Shown: positions 54,169-61,791 of the stretch, in pieces | Layout of the letters: every line of letters begins with the position of its first letter | Numbering within the stretch: position 1 is the stretch's first letter | DNA from: Halanaerobium sp. MA284_MarDTE_T2 | Lineage (GTDB): Bacteria > Bacillota > Halanaerobiia > Halanaerobiales > Halanaerobiaceae | Direction of reading: 5' to 3' | NCBI RefSeq assembly: GCF_003337245.1 | Contig: NZ_QPJE01000004.1 | Span: 62,001 to 126,000 of the forward strand | DNA: 64,000 nucleotides | Notes under the pieces: generated by a model | Told to the model about the DNA's origin: nothing | The model's database searches: none | Seen by the model: only the letters and a program-made list of their open reading frames with translations | Made by a program: the position numbers and the translations under genes

Positions 54169-55633
54169 AATAATACTTATCTTACTGCTGTTAGTCTTTA
54201 TAAGCTCTACAGCCTTTGCGCAGAATAATACTCAGGTTGTAGAAACTGCAAAATCTATTAAAGAAGATATTAGTATAAATGAAATAATTACAGGTATCCT
54301 AACTCCAATTCAGGATGTAGATATTCCGGCCCAGATCGGTGGAGTAGCAGAAAAGGTTAATGTAGAAATTGGAGAGGAAGTTAAGAAAGATGAAGAACTT
54401 ATAAAAATTGATGATGAGTCTCTTTTAATTCAGAAAAAACAGGCAGAGGCTTCTTTGGAGAAAGCTCGTGCAAATTATCAGGAATTAAAAAATGGAGTTA
54501 CTAAGGAAGAAATGGACAGAGTTCGCTCCACTTATGAAAATGCAAAAGCAAGTTTAGAAAGTGCAGAAATAAATCTTAAATTAATGGAAGAAATATATAA
54601 TGACAGAAGAGCTTTAGAACAGCAGCTTGTTAGTGCTGAACAGCAGCTTGAAAGCTCAAAACATAATTTAAATCAGGCTAAAATTAATTATGAGCAGGCA
54701 AAAAGAGATTATGAGCGTTCAAAAAAATTATATAATGATAATGTTATTTCTGAAAAAGAATTTGATAATGCAACAAGTGCCTTTGAAAATGCTGAAGTTT
54801 CTTTAAACCAGGCAAAATCAGCTTTTTCTTTAGCTGAAGAAAATTATCAGCTTGCAAAGAAAACATTTAACAATCCAACAGAATTAAAACAGCAGCTCGA
54901 AAATGCGCGGAGGCAGGTTAAAAATGCCCGCAGTAATTTAGAAGTGGCAGCGGCAAATTTAGCAGAGGCAGAGCGTGGTCCCAGGCAGGAAAGAGTAAGA
55001 GCCGGTCTGGCTTCAGTAAGACAGGCGGAGGCAAGTCTGGCCCAGGTTGAAGATCAAATTTCTAAAACTCAAATAACAGCACCTGTTGCCGGCTTAATAA
55101 ATAAAGTTAATATTGACCAGGGAGAAATAATAGCTGCCGGTCAGACCGTTATTCATCTGGTTAATATTAAAGAACTTTATGCAGAAATTGATGTTACAGC
55201 CTCAACTGCCTCTGCAGTTAAAAAAGGTGAAACTGTAGAAGTAAAAGCTGAAACAATGCAGCATTATATAGAAGGCGAAATTACCAATATATCACCCGCA
55301 GCCGACCCTTCCAGCCGTACCTATTTAGTTAAAGTTAAAATTCCTAATCCTGACCACAGGTTGAGAGCGGGAATGTTTGCTGATGTTAAATTATCTAAGG
55401 GAAGTTCAGGTTCAGCAGTTGTGGTACCAATAGAAAGTATAGTTAATTTAAACAGTGACCAGCCCTATTTATTTATTATAAAAAATAACAAAGCAGTAAG
55501 AAAAGATGTAAAAATTGGAATTACTACTGACAGTCGGGCTGAAATTTTAAGTGGTCTCAGTGAAGGGGAGGATGTAATCATTAGAGGTCAGAGCAACCTT
55601 CAGGATGGTCAGTCAGTTGAGGTGAGAAATTAA
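54158..55633 (+). CDS. RND efflux membrane-fusion (HlyD/AcrA-like) protein
   Basis: A 491-residue periplasmic adaptor with signal peptide (KIILILLLLVFISSTAFAQ), biotinyl-lipoyl halves (IPAQIGGVAEKVNVEIGEEV and ITAPVAGLINKVNIDQGEII) and beta-barrel (LRAGMFADVKLSKG). An unusually long coiled-coil hairpin (about residues 90-300) has heptad-like repeats of NAK/QAK segments. The hairpin is longer than in AcrA and would span a wide periplasm. It ends exactly where the RND gene begins. Confidence 0.93.
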   Translation: MKNKIILILLLLVFISSTAFAQNNTQVVETAKSIKEDISINEIITGILTPIQDVDIPAQIGGVAEKVNVEIGEEVKKDEELIKIDDESLLIQKKQAEASLEKARANYQELKNGVTKEEMDRVRSTYENAKASLESAEINLKLMEEIYNDRRALEQQLVSAEQQLESSKHNLNQAKINYEQAKRDYERSKKLYNDNVISEKEFDNATSAFENAEVSLNQAKSAFSLAEENYQLAKKTFNNPTELKQQLENARRQVKNARSNLEVAAANLAEAERGPRQERVRAGLASVRQAEASLAQVEDQISKTQITAPVAGLINKVNIDQGEIIAAGQTVIHLVNIKELYAEIDVTASTASAVKKGETVEVKAETMQHYIEGEITNISPAADPSSRTYLVKVKIPNPDHRLRAGMFADVKLSKGSSGSAVVVPIESIVNLNSDQPYLFIIKNNKAVRKDVKIGITTDSRAEILSGLSEGEDVIIRGQSNLQDGQSVEVRN

Positions 55634-58600
55634 TGAAGTTATCCGATTTTTCGATAAAAAGATCTGTAACAACTGCGATGATAATCTTGATGGTGCTTTT
55701 GATTGGTTCAGTTTCTCTGTCAATGTTAAGCCTTGATTTGTTTCCAGATATAACTTTTCCGGGAGCAGCTATTATTACCAGTTATGAGGGTGTAGGCTCT
55801 GAGGAAATAGAAAATTTAATCACAAAAGAAATAGAGAGTGCAGTAGCTACTGTTGAAGGCGTAAAAACTATACGGTCCACCTCTTCGAGGGGATCTTCGA
55901 CAGTGGTAGTAGAATTTAACTGGGGTCGTGATATGGACTTTGCTGTTCAGGATCTCAGAGAACAGGTTAATTTAATTAGTGATGCAATTTTACCGGAAGA
56001 TGCAGATGAACCCCTGATCTTTAAATTTGATCCTGCTATGATTCCGATTATGAATTATGGTGTTTCAGCAGATGGATTGGAAATAGATGAAATTAAAGAG
56101 GAAGTTGAAGATGAATTAATTCCCCGTCTGGAAAGAATTTCGGGGGTTGCTCAGGTTTATATGCAGGGTGGACTGGAAAGAGAGATAATTGTATCTGTAA
56201 AGAGAGAGAAACTTAAACATTATAATCTTGGTTTTAACACGATTACAAATATTGTCAGCAGTGAAAATATAAACGTATCAGCAGGCGATGTCCTGCAGGG
56301 TGATACAGAATTTTTAGTTCGGACAATCGGTAAATTTTCTAATTTAGATGAAATTAGAAATATTAATATTCCGGTGGGAAATGGACAGATTAAATTATCC
56401 GATGTAGCAGAAGTTAAGGATGGTTTTGCTGATTTAGAAACTTTATCCAGAACTAATGGAAAACGCAGTTTATCACTCGCAATCCAGAAACAAACTGATG
56501 CAAATACCGTTAATGTAGCAAATGCTGTTAGAGAAGAAATAGAACAAATAAAAAAGGATTATCCTAATTACCATTTTTCAATTGCAATGGATCAGTCTGA
56601 GTTTATAAATAAATCCATTGCCAGTGTAAGTCAAAATGCTATTGTTGGTGGACTGTTAGCTGTAATTATACTTTTTTTGTTTTTAAGAAATATTCGCAGC
56701 ACAATAATTATTGCAACAGCGATGCCGATTTCAATTATTGGCACTTTTATCTTAATGTACTTTGCTGATGTTAATTTAAATGTTATATCTCTTGGTGGTC
56801 TTGCTCTTGGAGTCGGTATGCTGGTTGATAATGCAGTAGTTGTTCTGGAAAATATTTATAGATACCGTAGTTTAGGTGAGGGTAAAGTGGAAGCTGCCCG
56901 AGAAGGATCCTCTGAGGTTGGAATGGCTATTGTTGCTTCCACAATTACTACTGTAGTTGTTTTTTTACCCATAGTTTTTGTTGAAGGAATGGCAGGTCAG
57001 TTATTTAAAGACCTGGCACTCACAGTAGCTTTTTCTTTAATTGCTTCTCTGATAGTTGCTTTAACCCTGATTCCTATGCTGTCTTCCAAGATTTTGAAAG
57101 TTACACAGAAAGAATTAGACAGAACTGAAAAAGAAGGTAGAATAAGAAAAATTTATCGGACAGCACTGAGCAGAGTGCTTAAACACCGCTGGGTAGTTGT
57201 CGCATTATTAGTAGTTCTGCTGATCGGTAGTTTGGCACTAATTCCACAAATAGGATTTGAATTTATGCCCAGTACAGATCGGGGATCATTTTCAGTCACC
57301 TATGAACTCCCGGTAGGGACTTCATTATCACGTTCCAACGAAGTTTCTACAGAAATTGAATCTGTACTGATGAATATAGAAGAAATTAAAACAGTAATTG
57401 CTACAGTTGGATCTGATAGTCAGAGGATGTCTACTTCTTCCAGCAGTCATGTGGGAATTATAAGTGTGGACCTGGTTGATCTGGCTGAGAGAGATCGGTC
57501 AACAGCAGAAGTAATGGAAGAAATTCGACAAAAAATTAATATCCCTGATGTAGACCTCACTGTCGAAGAACAGCAGGGCTTTGGTGGAGGTGCACCAGTT
57601 AATGTAAAACTATTTGGGGACGATTTAGATGTATTAGAGCAGGAAACTGCAAAAGCCACTACAGCCATAGAAGATATTGAGGGTTTAAGAGAAATTGACA
57701 ATAGTTTTTCAGAAGGACAGCCCGAATATAGAATAAAGGTTAACCGCTCTATTGCAAGCCGCTTTGGTTTAAATGTAAGTCAAATTGCAAATACAGTTAG
57801 AACAGCTATCAATGGAAGTACTGCAACCAAATATGAAGTTGCCGGTGATGAGTATGATATTAGAATTCGTCTGGAAGAAGATCAAATAGAACAGATGTCT
57901 CAGGTGCCAGAACTTAATATTCAAACTGCATCTGGTGAAATGATACCATTAAGCAGGATAGCAGATCTGGAAATTGCTGAAGGACCAGTAGAAATTTTAC
58001 GCAAAGATCAGGAGCGTCATTCTGAAATAACTGCTGATATTCACGGTGTAGACCTTGGTACAGTAATGACTCAGATTCAATCTCGCTTATCAGAATTAGA
58101 ATTACCGGATGGTTATAGATTCAGCTATGAAGGTGAATTTGAAGATATGCAGGAATCATTCAGCAGTCTTGGGATGGCTTTCGGACTGGCTGTAATTTTA
58201 ATTTATATGGTTATGGCTTCTCAATTTGAATCATTAGTCCATCCATTTACAATTATGTTCACTATTCCACTGGCTTTGATAGGTGTAATATTTGGGATGT
58301 ATATAACCAACTCTATAGTTTCTGTTGCTTCAATATTGGGTTTAATAACTCTGTCCGGTATAGTTGTTAATAATGCTATAGTAATGGTTGATTATATTAA
58401 TCAGCTGCGCCGCAGAGGTACAAAAAAGATGGAAGCTATTATAACAGCTGGAACGGTTAGGCTGAGGCCTATTATGATGACTGCACTGACAACAATTCTG
58501 GGTCTGCTGCCTATTGCTATTGGTATTGGCGAAGGTTCAGAATCAACTCAGCCAATGGGGATAGTTATTGTAAGTGGACTGACATTTGCTACTTTCTTAA

Positions 58601-58707
58601 CATTATTTGTAATTCCTATTTTCTATTCCTTAATTACTGATCTAAGGGCATTTATTATTGCTAAATATAAAGGAATAACCCGGGAGGAAGCAGAAAAGAG
58701 GATATAG
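55633..58707 (+). CDS. RND-family efflux pump (AcrB/MexB-like)
   Basis: A 1024-residue inner-membrane transporter of full length. The N-terminus LSDFSIKRSVTTAMIILMVL, DLFPDITFPGAAIITSYEGV, the TM4 proton relay LGGLALGVGMLVDNAVVVLENI and C-terminal MVMASQFESLVHPFTIMFTI with SGIVVNNAIVMVDYINQLRR are all HAE-type RND motifs. It exports drugs, bile-like amphiphiles or other toxic compounds through the TolC partner by proton (or possibly sodium) exchange. Confidence 0.96.
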   Translation: MKLSDFSIKRSVTTAMIILMVLLIGSVSLSMLSLDLFPDITFPGAAIITSYEGVGSEEIENLITKEIESAVATVEGVKTIRSTSSRGSSTVVVEFNWGRDMDFAVQDLREQVNLISDAILPEDADEPLIFKFDPAMIPIMNYGVSADGLEIDEIKEEVEDELIPRLERISGVAQVYMQGGLEREIIVSVKREKLKHYNLGFNTITNIVSSENINVSAGDVLQGDTEFLVRTIGKFSNLDEIRNINIPVGNGQIKLSDVAEVKDGFADLETLSRTNGKRSLSLAIQKQTDANTVNVANAVREEIEQIKKDYPNYHFSIAMDQSEFINKSIASVSQNAIVGGLLAVIILFLFLRNIRSTIIIATAMPISIIGTFILMYFADVNLNVISLGGLALGVGMLVDNAVVVLENIYRYRSLGEGKVEAAREGSSEVGMAIVASTITTVVVFLPIVFVEGMAGQLFKDLALTVAFSLIASLIVALTLIPMLSSKILKVTQKELDRTEKEGRIRKIYRTALSRVLKHRWVVVALLVVLLIGSLALIPQIGFEFMPSTDRGSFSVTYELPVGTSLSRSNEVSTEIESVLMNIEEIKTVIATVGSDSQRMSTSSSSHVGIISVDLVDLAERDRSTAEVMEEIRQKINIPDVDLTVEEQQGFGGGAPVNVKLFGDDLDVLEQETAKATTAIEDIEGLREIDNSFSEGQPEYRIKVNRSIASRFGLNVSQIANTVRTAINGSTATKYEVAGDEYDIRIRLEEDQIEQMSQVPELNIQTASGEMIPLSRIADLEIAEGPVEILRKDQERHSEITADIHGVDLGTVMTQIQSRLSELELPDGYRFSYEGEFEDMQESFSSLGMAFGLAVILIYMVMASQFESLVHPFTIMFTIPLALIGVIFGMYITNSIVSVASILGLITLSGIVVNNAIVMVDYINQLRRRGTKKMEAIITAGTVRLRPIMMTALTTILGLLPIAIGIGEGSESTQPMGIVIVSGLTFATFLTLFVIPIFYSLITDLRAFIIAKYKGITREEAEKRI

Positions 58708-58749
58708 AAGGGTAAAATGTTGACAAAAAATTATAAAGGAGAATAAGAT

Positions 58750-59088
58750 ATGACTGTTAGAGAATTTGCAGATGAGTTTGATCTGGAAGTGGTTGCAGGC
58801 CCGGCTCTGGATAAAGAAATAGGTGGTGTATATTTTGGTGATATTCCACATGATGTAATGGAAAGGGCAGAAAGGAATGATATCTGGCTTACTATAAGGA
58901 ATGATCTGGTGGCAGTTGGGGTGGCCCTGCTGGCAAATATATCTGCTGTTATTGTAGTTGAAGGGCTGAACTATGAAAAAATTGCAGTAAAAAAAGCCTG
59001 TGAAAATGATGTTAATCTTTTAAAATACAGTGGATCCAAATTTGAACTGTCGGCTAAGTTTATTAAAAAATATTATTCTATAGATTAA
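58750..59088 (+). CDS. DRTGG-domain protein
   Basis: A 112-residue protein matching the stand-alone DRTGG domain: TVREFADEFDLEVVAGPALD, GVYFGDIPHDVMERAERNDI, WLTIRNDLVAVGVALLANIS and GLNYEKIAVKKACENDVNLL. Such proteins occur with CBS and serine-kinase-like regulators in anaerobes and with hydrogenase clusters. Their role is probably sensory or regulatory. It follows the efflux operon by 40 bp with its own ribosome-binding site (AAAGGAG). Confidence 0.82.
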   Translation: MTVREFADEFDLEVVAGPALDKEIGGVYFGDIPHDVMERAERNDIWLTIRNDLVAVGVALLANISAVIVVEGLNYEKIAVKKACENDVNLLKYSGSKFELSAKFIKKYYSID

Positions 59089-59145
59089 AATAAAGTATAA
59101 AACAGTATTTATTTGTCACAAATATTAATTTTAAATTAATAACTA

Positions 59146-59175
59146 TTGACAAAGTATAAATTATTGTGATAAACT
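59146..59175 (+). promoter_or_regulatory. Promoter of the porin leader transcript
   Basis: TTGACA (59146-59151) followed by TGATAAACT, with -10 TAAACT at 59170-59175 after 18 nt and a TGA just upstream. The -10 region matches that of the SAM-riboswitch promoter. Initiation near 59182 would leave a 5' leader of about 355 nt. Confidence 0.55.
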
Positions 59176-59213
59176 ATGAATGATGATTAGATATGATAAT
59201 TATGTAATTAATT

Positions 59214-59334
59214 AACCAGAAGAAATCTTGAAAATTTTTTCATAAATAATTACATCTGAAGACAGCTTGTGACCCCTTGTTGTTCTTTCTAGGATGATTA
59301 TTTTAGGGACACAGGTTTTCTTCTGGTTTTTTTT
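59214..59334 (+). ncRNA. Structured leader RNA with three-way-junction fold and terminator-like closing stem
   Basis: AACCAGAAGAAA (59214-59225) pairs with TTTCTTCTGGTT (59317-59328), which runs into more T residues to 59334. Inside, TGAAAA/TTTTCA makes a small hairpin (59229-59242), and CTTGTG-A-CCC pairs with GGG-A-CACAGG (59266-59275 with 59306-59315, one A-A mismatch and one G-T pair). The closing helix plus T-run looks like a terminator, so this could be an attenuator, riboswitch or stand-alone small RNA upstream of the porin gene. It matches no riboswitch class I can recall. Confidence 0.55.
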
Positions 59335-59418
59335 AAAAAGGTTTGTCATTCTGTCCTAAAATTTAAAGAAGGGGGGATGGTGAAGTATTAATATTTTTTG
59401 GACAGATCGACATAGATA

Positions 59419-59500
59419 GATCTGGGAGAAAAGTACTAATAAAAGGATAAGGAAACAAGGCAACTTATCTGAAAAAATTAAGAAATTCTATCTCCAGATC
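59419..59500 (+). repeat. Long-range inverted repeat in the porin 5' leader
   Basis: GATCTGG-G-AGA (59419-59429) and TCTCCAGATC (59491-59500) can pair over 10 bp with one bulged G, bringing the 3' end of the leader close to the ribosome-binding site (near 59523). It may influence translation or mRNA stability. From 59335 to 59539 there is no gene. Confidence 0.45.
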
Positions 59501-59539
59501 AAAAATAATAATTGAAAAACGAAAGGGGATAAAATATTT

Positions 59540-61594
59540 ATGAAAAAGTTGACAGTGCTATTGGTAGCAGTTATGCTGCTGACAGCTGCATTCAGTGTTT
59601 CTGCAAGTACATTTTCTGATGTACCCAGCAACCACTGGTCTTATGATGCAATTAACAAATTAGTTGCTTCAGGTGTTATTACAGGTTATCCAGACGGCAG
59701 TTTTAGAGGTGGACAGCCAATGACTCGTTACGAAATGGCTGTTATGGTAAGCCGTGCACTTGACAACATTGCTGCAGAGCGTGCCGCTTTGGAAGAAAAA
59801 GTGGATGACATGGGCAGTGGACTTACTACTGCACAGGCTCAGGATGTAACAGCAATTGTTAAAGCCTTAATGGAAAAGAACACCAATGAAGAACTTAGTG
59901 ATGCTCAGGCAGAAGAAGTAGCAGATATGGTAGAATCTCTTACCTTTGAATACAAAGCAGAACTTAAAGTTCTCGGTGCAGATATTGATGCATTAGGTAA
60001 AGATGTTGACAAATTAGAAGCTAAAGTAAATGCTTTAGAAGCAGATATGCCTAAAGATCATGTTGAATTTACAGGTACTGTAGCAACATTTGCACAGGTA
60101 GGTGACTATGGAGATGAACAGTACGAAAAGAATGCAACAGCTGAAGCACTGGCTGATGGAGATGCAATGGATCTTGATCTACCAACAGCCGACAATGGTG
60201 GTGGAGACTATGATGATTTCCCTGCTGAAGAGGCACTGTGGCAGGAAATCGATTTTGGTGTAAATGGAAGTTATAAAGATGTTAACTTCGATTTAGTAGT
60301 AGATACCGTTACAAATGGCTTTAGAGATTATGACAGCATTTACTATGGTGATTATGAGGAGCATGTTTTAGGTGAACAGGGTGACGATCAGGATTTTGTA
60401 ATGGATACAGCTTTACTGACTGTCGAAAAAGGTGGTTATGTATTTACAGCTGGAGACAATGATGATTATACAGTTGAACAGTATTTCTTTGATGATGAAG
60501 ATATGGAAGGTCTAACACTTTCAGCTCCATTCTACGGCTTTGATGTAAATGCATTTGCATTTGGCTATGATGATGGTTATAGTGAAGGTAATAGAAGTGG
60601 TGACGAATACTATGGTGTAACAGCATCTAAAGTATTTAACAATAGCAAAGTAACCGGTAAAGTGTATAATGGTAGATTTGATGCAAAAGATTATGATGCT
60701 AATGGTAATGGTATTATTGATACTAGTGAATATAAAACATTCACAGATAAAAATGGTAATGACGTAAACTCTGAAACAGTCACTAATGTAGCTGTAGAAG
60801 TTCAATCAGATATTACTGACGCTTTAACTGTTAATGGTGAAGCTGTATTTAATCAGTTAGAAGAAGCAGATACCAGTGACAGCCTGTTCAGAGTTAATGC
60901 TGACTATTTATTTAATGACAAGTGGAGCTTCAGAGGTGGAGTAGAAGTAGTTGGTGAAGAATTCAATGGTGGAGCTAAATACGGATATGTTTCAAGCAGA
61001 TCTGAAGCTGATCTTGAAGAAGACTATGACTATGATAAATATGAGTTAGGTACAACATATGTTGTAAATGACAACAACAGTATTCTTTTTGATGCAGCTA
61101 TGGTTAAATTTGATAGTGCTTCTTTGAGTGACGATGTTATGAACGCTTTTAGTGTTGCAGATAAAGCAGATGAAGATAAAACTTCATATAAGCTCGGCTG
61201 GAAAAATCTTTACGGCAAATTCACCAACCATGCATCTGTAGAATTTATCAAAAACGATTATTATACAGATGAAATTGATGATGATGCAACAGTTGTTGCT
61301 TTAGGTACAGTTTATGACTGGAGTGAAAAGACCAATTTAAGAGCAGAAGTTGTCAACAAACAGGCAGACTTATATGACAACGAAGATGTCTGGGATCGCG
61401 ATATGGAATATACCTATCTTAAAGCTGGTGTAGACTATAAGCTGGCTGAAAACATCGACTGGGTTACAGATGTAATGTATATTACCGGTGATGTTGATCA
61501 GTTAGAAGATGTGGATGGCCCAATTAGAGATTCTCATGATAAAGTTGATATCGATGGCAGCTTTATCACAACATCTCTATCAGTTAGTTTCTAA
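59540..61594 (+). CDS. SLH-domain outer-membrane porin (OmpM-like)
   Basis: A 684-residue exported protein: signal peptide KKLTVLLVAVMLLTAAFSVS, one SLH domain (TFSDVPSNHWSYDAINKLVA then ITGYPDGSFRGGQPMTRYEM), a helical coiled-coil stalk (about residues 85-170), then a large beta-rich acidic domain ending in SFITTSLSVSF. The terminal aromatic residue is typical of outer-membrane barrels. In diderm Firmicutes such proteins tether the outer membrane to peptidoglycan through the SLH domain and form pores. The strongly acidic composition suits a halophile. The long structured leader and terminator suggest an abundant, regulated product. Confidence 0.92.
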   Translation: MKKLTVLLVAVMLLTAAFSVSASTFSDVPSNHWSYDAINKLVASGVITGYPDGSFRGGQPMTRYEMAVMVSRALDNIAAERAALEEKVDDMGSGLTTAQAQDVTAIVKALMEKNTNEELSDAQAEEVADMVESLTFEYKAELKVLGADIDALGKDVDKLEAKVNALEADMPKDHVEFTGTVATFAQVGDYGDEQYEKNATAEALADGDAMDLDLPTADNGGGDYDDFPAEEALWQEIDFGVNGSYKDVNFDLVVDTVTNGFRDYDSIYYGDYEEHVLGEQGDDQDFVMDTALLTVEKGGYVFTAGDNDDYTVEQYFFDDEDMEGLTLSAPFYGFDVNAFAFGYDDGYSEGNRSGDEYYGVTASKVFNNSKVTGKVYNGRFDAKDYDANGNGIIDTSEYKTFTDKNGNDVNSETVTNVAVEVQSDITDALTVNGEAVFNQLEEADTSDSLFRVNADYLFNDKWSFRGGVEVVGEEFNGGAKYGYVSSRSEADLEEDYDYDKYELGTTYVVNDNNSILFDAAMVKFDSASLSDDVMNAFSVADKADEDKTSYKLGWKNLYGKFTNHASVEFIKNDYYTDEIDDDATVVALGTVYDWSEKTNLRAEVVNKQADLYDNEDVWDRDMEYTYLKAGVDYKLAENIDWVTDVMYITGDVDQLEDVDGPIRDSHDKVDIDGSFITTSLSVSF

Positions 61595-61641
61595 ACAGAC
61601 AGATAATAAGTTGAGAATATAAATTTCTCATCATTTCTAAT

Positions 61642-61672
61642 GGACCCCGGTTTTGCCGGGGTTCTTTTTTTT
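61642..61672 (+). terminator. Intrinsic terminator of the porin gene
   Basis: GGACCCCGG and CCGGGGTTC form a 9-bp stem (one G-T pair) with a TTTTG loop followed by a run of T. Confidence 0.9.
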
Positions 61673-61696
61673 AATTGAAAAAGATTTTTCTATAGA

Positions 61697-61728
61697 AAAA
61701 GACCCACCATTTTAAATGGCAGGTCTTT
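61697..61728 (-). terminator. Terminator for the ribonucleotide reductase gene (minus strand)
   Basis: AAAGACC-CA-CCATTT and AAATGG-CA-GGTCTTT form an interrupted stem. Read on the minus strand it is followed by TTTTTC. It lies 64 bp past the reductase stop and separates the convergent genes. Confidence 0.65.
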
Positions 61729-61791
61729 CTGCATTTCTAACAGTAATTTTCGGAAACTTCTTAAAGATATTAAAGACAGGTTTATTAATAT

